A DNA stretch of 64,000 nucleotides from Oscillospiraceae bacterium. Lineage in GTDB: Bacteria; Bacillota; Clostridia; Oscillospirales; Oscillospiraceae. Positions 25,091-33,168 of the stretch are shown here, one piece after another. The translations under genes and the position numbers were made by a program. Positions within the stretch are counted from its first letter, which is position 1. Every line of letters starts with the position of its first letter. Below the pieces are notes generated by a model, which saw only the letters and a list, made by a program, of their open reading frames with translations, made no database searches and was not told the origin of the DNA. Where the stretch lies: positions 62,001-126,000 of the forward strand of contig JAFVCD010000032.1 of assembly GCA_017479425.1 (NCBI GenBank), read 5' to 3'.

Positions 25091-27142
25091 TTACTGCTTC
25101 TGAATCTCATAGAGCTTCTTATAGAAGCCGTTTTTCTCAAGCAGCTCCTGGTGCGTTCCGCTCTCGCGTATCTTGCCCTTGTGCATGACGTAGATGCAGT
25201 CTGCGTGCTGGATAGTTGAAAGTCTGTGCGCGACCATAATGGTCGTTCTTCCCTTCATGAGCGTTTCAAGCGCGTCCTGAATAAGCTCCTCGGTCTCGGT
25301 GTCGATGTTCGCCGTCGCCTCGTCCATAACGAGAATGCGCGGATCGTATGCAAGGGTGCGCGCAAAGCTCAGAAGCTGGCGCTGACCCGCTGAGAGCGTG
25401 GCTCCGCGCTCGGTCACCGGCTCGTCGTAGGTTTTCGGCAATCTGTCGATAAAGCGGTCTGCATTGACGGCTATGGCGCTCTCACGGATTCGCTCGTCGT
25501 TTATACCGTCGTCGAGCAGGCGGATATTTGACTTTATATCGCCGGTAAACACGAAAACATCCTGCTGTACCTGACCGATCGCGCCGCGTATCTCCTCGGT
25601 GGAAAGGTCGCGGATGTTTACGCCGTCGATGAGTATCTCGCCCTTCTGAATTTCGTAGTAGCGCCCGATGAGATTAAGAATCGAGCTTTTGCCCGCTCCC
25701 GTCGCGCCGACAAAGGCGACGCGCTGACCGGGCTCGATGGTAAAGGACACATCTCTGAGAACGTAGTCCTCGTTTTCATAGGCAAACCAGACGTTTCTGA
25801 ACTCTATTTTGCCCTTCACTGTGCCGAGCTTTGTCGGGTTTTCTTTCTCGATTATCGGATTTTCCTCGTCGAGGACGGAGAAAATCTTTTCAGCCGAGGC
25901 AAGCGCGTTCTGAAGAGTAGAGAACTGCTCGGCTATGTCCATTATCGGCTCGAAGAACGAGCGGATGTAGTTTGTAAAGACATACAGCGTGCCGATGGTG
26001 AGCGTTCCTGTAAGGACGGAAACGCCGGCGTTGTAGAGGATTATCGCAAGCGCGGCGTTGGCGATGAGGTTTATCGACGGACGGAACACCGCCATAATGA
26101 AGAGCTCCTTCATCTGACTGCGGTAGAGATCCTTCGTTCTGCCCTCGAACTCCTCCGCCTTCTCCTTCTCGCGCGCGAAAACCTGAATGAGCTTCATTCC
26201 GGAGATGTTTTCCGAGAGGAAGGTGTTGAGCTGGCTCACCTTGTTGCGAACTATTCGGTAGGTGCGGCGGGAGACCGTGCGGAACACGACCGTCAGCACA
26301 AGGATCACCGGGAAAAACGCAAAGCACAGTAGCGCAAGCTTCAGATTTATGCCGATCATAACGACAGCGTAGCCGATGATGAGCACCGTGTTGCGGAAGA
26401 GTCGGATAATTATCTGCGTGTACATCTGGCTCAGCGACTCGACATCGTTCGTAACTCTGGTTACTATTCGACCGACAGGGTTTGTATCGAAGAATCGCAG
26501 CGGCAATGAGTGTACGTGCTCAAAGACCTGCTGGCGGATGGTGAAGATTATGCTCTGACCGGTAAACTGCAAAAGCCACATCTCAGCGACGTCCGCAAGC
26601 CCGTTAAGAATGAGCACAATGCCGTAGATAACCGCAAGCCTGCGGAGCGCTGAATAATCGGTCTCGCGCAGAACGCTGAGCTCCTCACCGCTCATAAGTC
26701 TGCCGGAAAAGCCCGCGGAAATAAGCGTCTCGCCCGATAGCGCCATCTCGTCAACGCTCTCGCGGCTCATATAGACCGCCTTCGCGCTCACGGCGTCGAG
26801 GTGCTCGAAGAGGTAATACTGCTCGTTATAGTAGAGCATAACGGCGTATTCACCCTCGGGGAACGGCGCCTCCTCGTCCTCGATCACGATTTTCTTCATT
26901 TTCTCGCCGCTGAGGGTTATATCGCCGTCGGCGGTGTAGACGTATGGGTTATAGTAGCCCTCGATGGTATCTATCGCTTGACCGGTTATCATCGGGCGGT
27001 AGAGCTCGAGGACGGTTACTATGAGAACGAGCACAAGGCAGGCTATCATTCGCGCGGTGTGGGGCTTAAGATAGCGGAAAAGGCGTGTAAATACGTTGCC
27101 CTTGTAGGAGATGAGGTTTTCTTCTTTTTCTATTTTAGCCAT
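25091..27142 (-). CDS. heterodimeric ABC exporter subunit, canonical ATPase site
   Basis: 683 residues: type IV exporter membrane domain followed by an ABC domain. Walker A GATGAGKSS, signature LSAGQRQLLSFAR, Walker B ILVMDEATANID with the catalytic Glu, and VAHRLSTIQHAD. Between the first and second membrane helices there is an insertion of about 100 residues (TADGDITLSGEKMKK...RETDYSALRR) that would face outside, unusual for the class. Lies 9 bp after the partner gene. Such pairs export drugs, lipids or peptides; substrate unknown. Confidence 0.92.
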   Translation of the reverse strand: MAKIEKEENLISYKGNVFTRLFRYLKPHTARMIACLVLVLIVTVLELYRPMITGQAIDTIEGYYNPYVYTADGDITLSGEKMKKIVIEDEEAPFPEGEYAVMLYYNEQYYLFEHLDAVSAKAVYMSRESVDEMALSGETLISAGFSGRLMSGEELSVLRETDYSALRRLAVIYGIVLILNGLADVAEMWLLQFTGQSIIFTIRQQVFEHVHSLPLRFFDTNPVGRIVTRVTNDVESLSQMYTQIIIRLFRNTVLIIGYAVVMIGINLKLALLCFAFFPVILVLTVVFRTVSRRTYRIVRNKVSQLNTFLSENISGMKLIQVFAREKEKAEEFEGRTKDLYRSQMKELFIMAVFRPSINLIANAALAIILYNAGVSVLTGTLTIGTLYVFTNYIRSFFEPIMDIAEQFSTLQNALASAEKIFSVLDEENPIIEKENPTKLGTVKGKIEFRNVWFAYENEDYVLRDVSFTIEPGQRVAFVGATGAGKSSILNLIGRYYEIQKGEILIDGVNIRDLSTEEIRGAIGQVQQDVFVFTGDIKSNIRLLDDGINDERIRESAIAVNADRFIDRLPKTYDEPVTERGATLSAGQRQLLSFARTLAYDPRILVMDEATANIDTETEELIQDALETLMKGRTTIMVAHRLSTIQHADCIYVMHKGKIRESGTHQELLEKNGFYKKLYEIQKQ

Positions 27143-27151
27143 GCTCTCACC

Positions 27152-28921
27152 TCATTCCTCTTCAAGCAGCTGCTTTTCAAGCTGCTGCTTCTCGACCATC
27201 GTCGCAAAGGCGCCGCCCTTTGCCATAAGCTCCTCGTGGGTGCCGTACTCGAGCATTCTGCCGTCCTCAAGTACGAGGATGTGGTCGGCGTTCTGCACCG
27301 TGGAAACGCGGTGGGCTATCATTATCGTGGTCTTGCCTGCTCTGCGGCGCTTTAAGTTTTCAAGTATCGTCTCCTCGGTGTCGGTATCGACAGCTGAGAG
27401 CGAGTCGTCGAGGATAAGTATGGGGCTGTCCTTAAGCAGCGCGCGGGCGATAGACGAGCGCTGCTTCTGACCGCCGGAGAGCGTAACTCCGCGCTCTCCG
27501 ACGACGGTTTCGTACTTCTCCGGGAAGTCGCAGATATTGTCGTGTATATCCGCGTCGCGCGCAGCCTCCTCGATCTCCTCCTGCGTTGCGTCGAGCTTTC
27601 CGAATGAGATGTTGTTTGCGAGGGTGTTTGAGAAAAGGAAATTATCCTGCGGAACATACGCGATGTTCTCGTGCAGCGTTTTGAGCGGAATTTTGCGTAT
27701 ATCGTGGCCGTCGAGCTCAATGGAGCCGCCGGTGACGTCGTAAACGCGGCACAGGAGATTTACAAACGTGGTCTTTCCGGCGCCGGTGCGTCCGAGCACC
27801 GCGAGCGTTTCGCCGGGCTTTACCTCGACCGAAATATCCTCGAGCGCCTCGGGAAGGTCCGGCTTATATTTGAAGGTGGTGTTCTTGAAGCTTATCGCGC
27901 CCTTGAGCTCGGTGACATCGTCCGGGTTTTCATCGTCCGTTATCTCAGCCGCCTCGTCGAACACCTCGTGGATTCGGTTGAGACCCGCAACGCCCTGCGA
28001 GACCATCGTGATACTGTCGCCGAGGGCGAGCATCGGCCAGACGAGCGAGCCGATGTAGCTGTTGAAGGTTACAAAGCTGCCGAGGGTTATCTCGCCCTTC
28101 ATCGTGAGATATCCGCCGACCACGATGGCGACGATGTAGGTTATTCCGACGAGGAAGTGCAGCACCGGGCCGAACGCCGCGTCGAGCATAACAACGTTCA
28201 GCGTCGTTTTGCGGTTGTTCTCATTTACTGTGCGGAAGGCGTCTACCTGGCGCTTCTCCTGCACGAACGCCTTTATGACTCTCTCGCCGGAGACGGACTC
28301 CTGAACGTAGTCCGACATATCGGCGAAGGTCTGCTGCTTCTTTGCCCAGCGGCGCTCGATGAGGTCGCCGTAGAAGTAGCCGAAGAGCGCGATAACGCCC
28401 ATCGGAATGAGGCAGTAGAGCGTCAGCGACACGGAAACGTCGGTTATCATGCGGTAGAGCACCATGATCGTCAGCACGCTCGAGTCGAAAACGCTGATTA
28501 TCGACGGGCCGATCGCCATCCTGACCGCGTCGAGATCGTTTGTGAAGTAGCTCATTATGTCGCCGGTCTTGTGCTCGTTGAAGTAGCGCTGAGAGAGCGT
28601 TTCGAGCTTCTCAAACATATTGTCTCTCAGCCTGCGCTCGATCTTTCGCGCGGAGCCGAATATGAAATATCGGTAGCCGAAGCGCCCCGCCGCGATAAGC
28701 GCAGCGCAAAGCACGATCCTCAGAACTATGCTCAGTATACCTCCCGCGTCCAGCGTGTGAGCTGCAAGTCCGTCAGTCACGTCGCCGAGATAGCGCGGAA
28801 TGAGCAGGTTCACATAGTCCACCATGAACAGCATTATAAGACCGACGACGTACGCCGGCCAGTATATTTTGAGGAGCGGAGATAGCACCTTCGCTCCCCT
28901 CTTTTTCTGTTTCTCTTCCAT
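27152..28921 (-). CDS. heterodimeric ABC exporter subunit, degenerate ATPase site
   Basis: 589 residues, six-helix exporter domain plus ABC domain. Walker A GRTGAGKTT, signature LSGGQKQRSSIAR, but Walker B is LILDDSLSAVD with Asp where the catalytic Glu should be. One intact and one degenerate site is the pattern of heterodimeric exporters such as BmrCD and TM287/288. First gene of a three-gene operon with the partner and a GNAT enzyme. SD GGAGG. Controlled by a promoter bearing a palindrome. Confidence 0.92.
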   Translation of the reverse strand: MEEKQKKRGAKVLSPLLKIYWPAYVVGLIMLFMVDYVNLLIPRYLGDVTDGLAAHTLDAGGILSIVLRIVLCAALIAAGRFGYRYFIFGSARKIERRLRDNMFEKLETLSQRYFNEHKTGDIMSYFTNDLDAVRMAIGPSIISVFDSSVLTIMVLYRMITDVSVSLTLYCLIPMGVIALFGYFYGDLIERRWAKKQQTFADMSDYVQESVSGERVIKAFVQEKRQVDAFRTVNENNRKTTLNVVMLDAAFGPVLHFLVGITYIVAIVVGGYLTMKGEITLGSFVTFNSYIGSLVWPMLALGDSITMVSQGVAGLNRIHEVFDEAAEITDDENPDDVTELKGAISFKNTTFKYKPDLPEALEDISVEVKPGETLAVLGRTGAGKTTFVNLLCRVYDVTGGSIELDGHDIRKIPLKTLHENIAYVPQDNFLFSNTLANNISFGKLDATQEEIEEAARDADIHDNICDFPEKYETVVGERGVTLSGGQKQRSSIARALLKDSPILILDDSLSAVDTDTEETILENLKRRRAGKTTIMIAHRVSTVQNADHILVLEDGRMLEYGTHEELMAKGGAFATMVEKQQLEKQLLEEE

Positions 28922-28954
28922 TTATCCTCCGATTGTATAAAGCGCCGCAGATTT

Positions 28955-28992
28955 CCGATTTAACAACAGCGTATATTATACATTTAAATCGG
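28955..28992. promoter_or_regulatory. palindrome around the exporter -10 box, candidate operator
   Basis: CCGATTTAA (28955-28963) and its exact inverse TTAAATCGG (28984-28992), 20 bp apart, flank the -10 box. A repressor binding here would block transcription. No regulator gene is adjacent. Confidence 0.5.
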
Positions 28993-29004
28993 GAAAACTT
29001 TCAA
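28975..29004 (-). promoter_or_regulatory. sigma-A promoter of the ABC exporter operon
   Basis: Minus strand: TTGAAA (29004-28999), 18-bp spacer, TATAAT (28980-28975). Confidence 0.7.
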
Positions 29005-29016
29005 GCTAAATTCTGA

Positions 29017-29301
29017 CTAAATTCGCGCCTCTCTGCCGACGCTTTTCGTAATGATGTTGCTTTTAAGCTGAACGAACCACTTTCCGTCCTCCTCGCGGAA
29101 AAGATACGTCTGCTTGCCGTCGATGACAACGGTGTACCGGCTCGTAGGCTTTGCGGCGGCGACGCGCTCAACGGCGCGGACGCGGTCGATTTTGAAATCC
29201 TTGCCGTCCTCTAGCCTGATCTCCACCGGAACGCACAGCCCGCTTATCTGGTGCTCCGCAAGCACCTCAACATAGCACTTTCTCCTCGCGCACGCCATCA
29301 T
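29017..29301 (-). CDS. small conserved-looking protein of the SOS cassette
   Basis: 94 residues. No recognised domain. Features: Cys pair near the N terminus (CARRKC), a beta-rich middle (VPVEIRLEDGKDFKIDRV) and TYLFREEDGKWFVQLK. The start overlaps the stop of the LexA-like gene (ATGATGA), so it is translationally coupled to the repressor. Known SOS cassettes in actinobacteria and clostridia carry small accessory proteins next to the polymerase; whether this is one is inference. Confidence 0.65.
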   Translation of the reverse strand: MMACARRKCYVEVLAEHQISGLCVPVEIRLEDGKDFKIDRVRAVERVAAAKPTSRYTVVIDGKQTYLFREEDGKWFVQLKSNIITKSVGREARI

Positions 29302-29900
29302 ACCACCGCCTTTATTATATGCCGCGCAACGCCCTGTATCTCGCACTCCGACGCCATGATGTCCGCGTACCGCGGGTTTTCCGCGTGCAGGCGTATCTTG
29401 CCCGCCTCGCGGTCGACGTAATAGCGCTTCAGAGTGTTCTCGCCCTCGACGAGTGCGACCACTATCTCCCCATCGCGCGCGCAGCTGCACCGCTCAATGA
29501 CCACCAGATCGCCCGAATCGATGCCCGCGCCCTGCATACTGTCGCCCGAGGCGCGCAGAATATAGAAATCCCCGGTGCCGAAGATCGCGTCCGGCAGGGC
29601 AACGTATGCCTCAACAGCCTCCTCTTCCTCCTCCGGAGTTCCGCAGGGTATGGAGCCGACTATGGCGGCGCGGGAGGTGCGGCTCTCGCAAAGGCGCGTG
29701 CGCCCCGTTTCTATAACGCCGCCCCGGTAGCTGATTTTTCCCATATTGTCCATCGCTGAGAGGTACTTGTACGCCGTAGAGCGCGCGATGCCGAGCGCTT
29801 CCGCGATGTCCGAGGTGGACGGCGAGGCGCCGGTTTTGAGTATATGCTCCTCCGCAAAGGCGCGGATTTTTTCCATTAGTGCTTGATTTTTCGTCCGCAT
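29298..29900 (-). CDS. LexA/UmuD-like self-cleaving repressor
   Basis: 200 residues. N-terminal winged-helix DNA-binding region (about 1-65, TSDIAEALGIARSTAYKYLS) and a C-terminal S24 peptidase domain with catalytic Ser121 (SGDSMQGAGI) and Lys158 (GENTLKRYY). The cleavage site is Cys86-Gly87 in VGSIPCGTP; LexA proper has Ala-Gly, while Cys-Gly is what UmuD uses. In this family RecA filaments trigger self-cleavage after DNA damage. It is divergent from a Y-family polymerase and has a 9-bp palindrome at its own start site, so it likely represses itself and the polymerase. SD AGGAGG. Confidence 0.85.
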   Translation of the reverse strand: MRTKNQALMEKIRAFAEEHILKTGASPSTSDIAEALGIARSTAYKYLSAMDNMGKISYRGGVIETGRTRLCESRTSRAAIVGSIPCGTPEEEEEAVEAYVALPDAIFGTGDFYILRASGDSMQGAGIDSGDLVVIERCSCARDGEIVVALVEGENTLKRYYVDREAGKIRLHAENPRYADIMASECEIQGVARHIIKAVV

Positions 29901-29912
29901 GGTGGTATCCTC

Positions 29913-29939
29913 CTATCGGAAGCATTTTGTTTCCGATAG
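29913..29939. promoter_or_regulatory. candidate SOS operator
   Basis: CTATCGGAA (29913-29921), 9 bp, TTCCGATAG (29931-29939): a perfect 9-9-9 palindrome lying over the predicted start of the repressor transcript and next to its SD. It is unlike the Bacillus LexA box (GAAC-N4-GTTC). Confidence 0.6.
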
Positions 29940-29943
29940 ATTT

Positions 29944-29972
29944 ATTATAATACGCTATTTTTTATTTTGCAA
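29944..29972 (-). promoter_or_regulatory. promoter of the LexA-like gene
   Basis: Minus strand: TTGCAA (29972-29967), 17-bp spacer, TATAAT (29949-29944). The -35 hexamer is palindromic and is shared with the divergent polymerase promoter. Confidence 0.7.
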
Positions 29973-29994
29973 TAGGAAAAATATGTGTTATACT
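29967..29994 (+). promoter_or_regulatory. promoter of the Y-family polymerase gene
   Basis: TTGCAA (29967-29972), 16-bp spacer, TATACT (29989-29994), sharing its -35 with the divergent repressor promoter. Confidence 0.65.
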
Positions 29995-30019
29995 TTCACT
30001 ATGCGAAGGCGATGATAAA

Positions 30020-31300
30020 ATGAGCGAAAAATACTATCTCTGTATCGACCTCAAAAGCTTTTACGCCTCTGTCGAGTGCGTTGAGCGCGGGCTTGACCCG
30101 ATGACGACAGACCTCGTCGTTGCCGATCCGAGCCGCTCCTCCGGTACGATCTGCCTTGCGATATCTCCCTCGATGAAGGCGAAGGGCGTTCGCAACCGAT
30201 GCAGGGTATTCGAGATACCGAAGGATATGGAGTACATCGTCGCGCCGCCGAGAATGGCAAAGTACATCGAGTACGCCGCTAATATCTACGGCGTGTATCT
30301 GCGCTTCATCTCCCCTGACGATATACACGTCTATTCGATAGACGAGGCGTTTCTCGACATAACGAGATACCTCAAGTTCTACGGCAAAACGCCGCGCGAA
30401 ATGGCGGTTTTCCTCATGGACAAGGTGACCGAGGAGGTCGGGGTGCGCGCCACGGCGGGTATCGGAACGAATATGTACCTTGCGAAGATCGCCCTCGACA
30501 TTACTGCGAAGCACGCGCCCGACTTTATCGGCGAGCTGAACGAAAAAACCTACCGCGAAACGCTCTGGGATCACAAGCCGCTCACCGATTTCTGGCGCAT
30601 CGGCCGAGGGATTGCCAAGCGGCTTGAAAAATACGGCATCACCACCCAGCGCGGTATAGCAAACTGCGATGAAGAAATTCTCTACCGCGAGTTCGGCATA
30701 GACGCCGAGCTGATGATAGACCACGCGTGGGGCATAGAACCGACTACGATCGCGGATATAAAGGCGTATAAGCCTCAGAGCCATTCGCTCTCCTCGGGGC
30801 AGGTGCTCATGCGCGACTATAATTTTGACGAGGCAAAGCTCATTCTTAAGGAGATGGTCGATTCTCTCTCCCTCGATATGGTGGAAAAGGGGCTTGTGAC
30901 GTCCTCGCTCGGGATATGGGTCGGCTACACCTCCTCGGCGCTGAAGCGCCCTGCAAAAGGTACGGCAAAGCTCGGCATTGAGACTAACGCCGACAGCGTT
31001 ATGATACCGGCGGCGACGGCGGTTTTTGACAGAGTTGTCGACCGCGAAACACCAATCCGCCGCATAAACATCGGAACGGGAGAATTAAATCCCGACGGCG
31101 GCGCTTTCCAACAGTCGCTTTTTACCGAGTGTGAGCACAGGGATCTCGAGAAGAACCGCAAAATTCAGGAAGCGGTGCTGAAAATAAAGAAAAAATACGG
31201 CAAAAACGCCGTTTTGAAGGGTATGGACTTCGAGGAGGGCGCGACAAGACGGGAACGCAATCTTCAGATCGGAGGTCACAAAAGTGGGGAAGAGACCTGA
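30020..31300 (+). CDS. Y-family DNA polymerase (UmuC/DinB-like)
   Basis: 426 residues. Catalytic acids: Asp10 in YLCIDLKSFYASVE and Asp108-Glu109 in YSIDEAFLDI. Finger and little-finger domains follow (HhH-like region DFWRIGRGIAKRLEKYGI). This branch (UmuC/UvrX/YqjW-like) copies past lesions with low fidelity. A C-terminal tail of about 50 basic residues is present. It overlaps the next small gene by 17 bp and faces a LexA/UmuD-like gene, an arrangement typical of damage-inducible mutagenesis cassettes. Confidence 0.92.
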   Translation: MSEKYYLCIDLKSFYASVECVERGLDPMTTDLVVADPSRSSGTICLAISPSMKAKGVRNRCRVFEIPKDMEYIVAPPRMAKYIEYAANIYGVYLRFISPDDIHVYSIDEAFLDITRYLKFYGKTPREMAVFLMDKVTEEVGVRATAGIGTNMYLAKIALDITAKHAPDFIGELNEKTYRETLWDHKPLTDFWRIGRGIAKRLEKYGITTQRGIANCDEEILYREFGIDAELMIDHAWGIEPTTIADIKAYKPQSHSLSSGQVLMRDYNFDEAKLILKEMVDSLSLDMVEKGLVTSSLGIWVGYTSSALKRPAKGTAKLGIETNADSVMIPAATAVFDRVVDRETPIRRINIGTGELNPDGGAFQQSLFTECEHRDLEKNRKIQEAVLKIKKKYGKNAVLKGMDFEEGATRRERNLQIGGHKSGEET

Positions 31301-31499
31301 CCACAAGATGAGCCGCGCCGACAGAGCAAAGCAGTTTTCCCCCTTCGACGCGCTGACCGGGCTGTCCGCGGCGCTCCGGCGCAAGCGAATGGAGCTGGGA
31401 ATGCCTGAAAAGGGCGAGGACTTCGACGTTGAGAGCGCCGGATACATCGACTTCGACGCCATACCCGACGATTGGTACGAGGATTTTGAAAGCGAGTGA
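31284..31499 (+). CDS. YolD-like small protein paired with the polymerase
   Basis: 71 residues, starting at GTG 31284 with GGAGG 8 bp upstream, inside the end of the polymerase gene. The stretch MSRADRAKQFSPFDALTGL matches the opening of YolD-like proteins (DRAK.F.PFDAL), which in Bacillus sit next to Y-family polymerases and are thought to be their partners. The acidic tail (PDDWYEDFESE) is typical of small binding proteins. Too short for an automatic call by size alone, but context and SD support it. Confidence 0.75.
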   Translation: MGKRPDHKMSRADRAKQFSPFDALTGLSAALRRKRMELGMPEKGEDFDVESAGYIDFDAIPDDWYEDFESE

Positions 31500-31504
31500 A
31501 AAAA

Positions 31505-32128
31505 ATGGTAAAGCTTTACACAAGAGATATTTCCGACCTCTATGACGGCGCATGGCGCGACAAGCTCGCGCTCATACCGCCCGAGCGCCGCAAAAGGGCG
31601 CAGAATATGCGAAAGGATCACGATTCCGCGCGCTCTGTCGGCGCGTGGCTTCTCCTGCGGGACGCGATGAGCGCCGAGGGCGTGGACATCGATAAGCTCA
31701 CGGTAACGAAAAACGAGTATGGCAAGCCGAAATTCGACGGTGCGCCGGAGTTTTCCATCTCCCACGCCGGGCCGTGGGCGGTCGTCGCGGTATCCGATTC
31801 CCCCGTCGGCGTTGACGTTGAGAGCGCGCGCTGCACGATAGAGATGGCTGAGCGCTTCTTCACCGCCTCCGAGCTCGAGGGCGCGGAAAAACTCTCCGGC
31901 GACGCGCAGGCTCTCTATCTCCAGCGGCTCTGGGTCTGCAACGAGGCGTTCGTCAAGGCGCTCGGCACCGGGCTTTATACCCCGTTTTCCGCCTTCAACG
32001 TCGTTCTTGACGGCGGCGGCGCGGAGCTTGAGCAAAATCTCAGTCCCCTGCCCTTCAGGCTCATCGAGTATCCCTGCGGCGATTTCCGCATCGCAGTCTG
32101 CGGGCTCGGCACAATCATCCGCGCGTAA
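31505..32128 (+). CDS. 4'-phosphopantetheinyl transferase
   Basis: 207 residues from ATG 31505 (GTG at 31496, overlapping the previous stop, is the alternative). Sfp-type motifs: VGVDVESARC with the metal-binding Asp/Glu, and WVCNEAFVKALGTGL, where the usual Lys of KEAxxK is Asn. It attaches the CoA-derived arm to carrier proteins. At about 207 residues it is the Sfp/AcpT class rather than the short AcpS. No carrier-protein or NRPS/PKS gene is in the window. It sits in a contiguous row with the polymerase and the AraC gene. Confidence 0.85.
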   Translation: MVKLYTRDISDLYDGAWRDKLALIPPERRKRAQNMRKDHDSARSVGAWLLLRDAMSAEGVDIDKLTVTKNEYGKPKFDGAPEFSISHAGPWAVVAVSDSPVGVDVESARCTIEMAERFFTASELEGAEKLSGDAQALYLQRLWVCNEAFVKALGTGLYTPFSAFNVVLDGGGAELEQNLSPLPFRLIEYPCGDFRIAVCGLGTIIRA

Positions 32129-33079
32129 ATGGACGGGCGCATACTTAAAAAGCTCTCCGCGATCACAGGCGAGGAGCGCGAATACCTCGACGGGCGCGAA
32201 ACGATAGCCCGCGAGCTTTATATGGGCGAAAAGGGCGACAAAATTGAGAGTGAAAAGCTTCTCGACACCGGAAAGCTCATAACCATCCGCCCGCACACGC
32301 GGTTTGTCCACTTTCCGAAGCACTCGCACGACTACGTCGAGATGGTCTATATGCTCTCGGGTGAGACAAGGCACATCGTAAACGGCGACGAGATCACTCT
32401 GCGCGAGGGCGAGCTGCTGATTCTCGGGCAGGACGCGGTGCAGGAGATTTTTCCTGCCGGCGAGGGAGATTTAGCCGTAAATTTCATCGTAAAGCCCGAG
32501 TTTTTCGGAGGCACCCTTCCCTATCTCGGCGCAGACGATACTCCGCTCAGGAGCTTTATTCTCGCCTGCCTCTCCGGCGGAGACAATTTAGGTTATCTTC
32601 TCTTCCGCGTTGCCGGAGTGAAGCCCATTGAAAATCTCATTGAAAATATGCTCTGGGCGTTTTTAAACGAGGCGCCGAACCGACGCAGCATACATCAGAT
32701 GACGATGGGTCTTCTGTTCGTTGAGCTTATGAACCTCACCGACCGCCTCTCAGTCGGTGAAAAAAGCAAGAAAAATCTCCTGCGCGTTCTGACCTACATT
32801 GAGGAGCACTACCGCGACGGCAGCCTTACGGAGCTCGCCTCCGCGCTGCACTACGACACGGCGTGGCTCAGCCGCGAGATAAAGCGCCGCAGCGGAAAAA
32901 GCTACACCGAGCTTGTGCAGGAAAAGCGGCTCAGCCAGGCGGCGTGGCTTCTGCGCAACACCGATGAGAATGTGTCCGACGTTGCGTATCTCGTCGGCTA
33001 TGAGAATATGAGCTACTTTCACCGCATATTCCACGCTCGCTTCGGCATGAGTCCGAAGGAATACCGCGGGTGCAAATAA
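32129..33079 (+). CDS. AraC-family regulator, probable activator of the rhamnose operon
   Basis: 316 residues. N-terminal cupin-like sensing domain (HFPKHSHDYVEMVYMLSG, residues about 65-140) and C-terminal double HTH ending with GYENMSYFHRIFHARFGMSPKEYR, the AraC signature. ATG directly follows the stop of the transferase gene. The downstream rhaB operon begins 90 bp later, and RhaR/RhaS-type AraC proteins control rhamnose genes elsewhere, so this is the likely regulator; sugar binding is inferred. Confidence 0.88.
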   Translation: MDGRILKKLSAITGEEREYLDGRETIARELYMGEKGDKIESEKLLDTGKLITIRPHTRFVHFPKHSHDYVEMVYMLSGETRHIVNGDEITLREGELLILGQDAVQEIFPAGEGDLAVNFIVKPEFFGGTLPYLGADDTPLRSFILACLSGGDNLGYLLFRVAGVKPIENLIENMLWAFLNEAPNRRSIHQMTMGLLFVELMNLTDRLSVGEKSKKNLLRVLTYIEEHYRDGSLTELASALHYDTAWLSREIKRRSGKSYTELVQEKRLSQAAWLLRNTDENVSDVAYLVGYENMSYFHRIFHARFGMSPKEYRGCK

Positions 33080-33115
33080 GGACACTTTTTCAGTCATATA
33101 AAGATATTTAAAAAT

Positions 33116-33161
33116 ACCTCCGTTTTTGGCATTATGTATGTAATACAAGGAAAACGGAGGT
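33116..33161 (+). promoter_or_regulatory. inverted repeat sequestering the rhaB ribosome site
   Basis: ACCTCCGTTTT (33116-33126) is the exact complement of AAAACGGAGGT (33151-33161), which contains the rhaB SD. In a transcript starting upstream of 33116 the SD would be locked in an 11-bp stem. It could also be a DNA operator. No convincing sigma-A promoter could be placed here. Confidence 0.6.
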
Positions 33162-33168
33162 AATTTTT

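Noticed and set aside
27671..28885. 404-codon open frame antisense to the exporter gene
   Set aside because: It is the complement of a well-supported ABC subunit; GC-rich codon bias opens the opposite strand. No SD or recognisable domain.
31085..32374. 429-codon open frame antisense to polymerase, YolD-like and transferase genes
   Set aside because: Crosses several supported genes on the other strand and shows no family motif.
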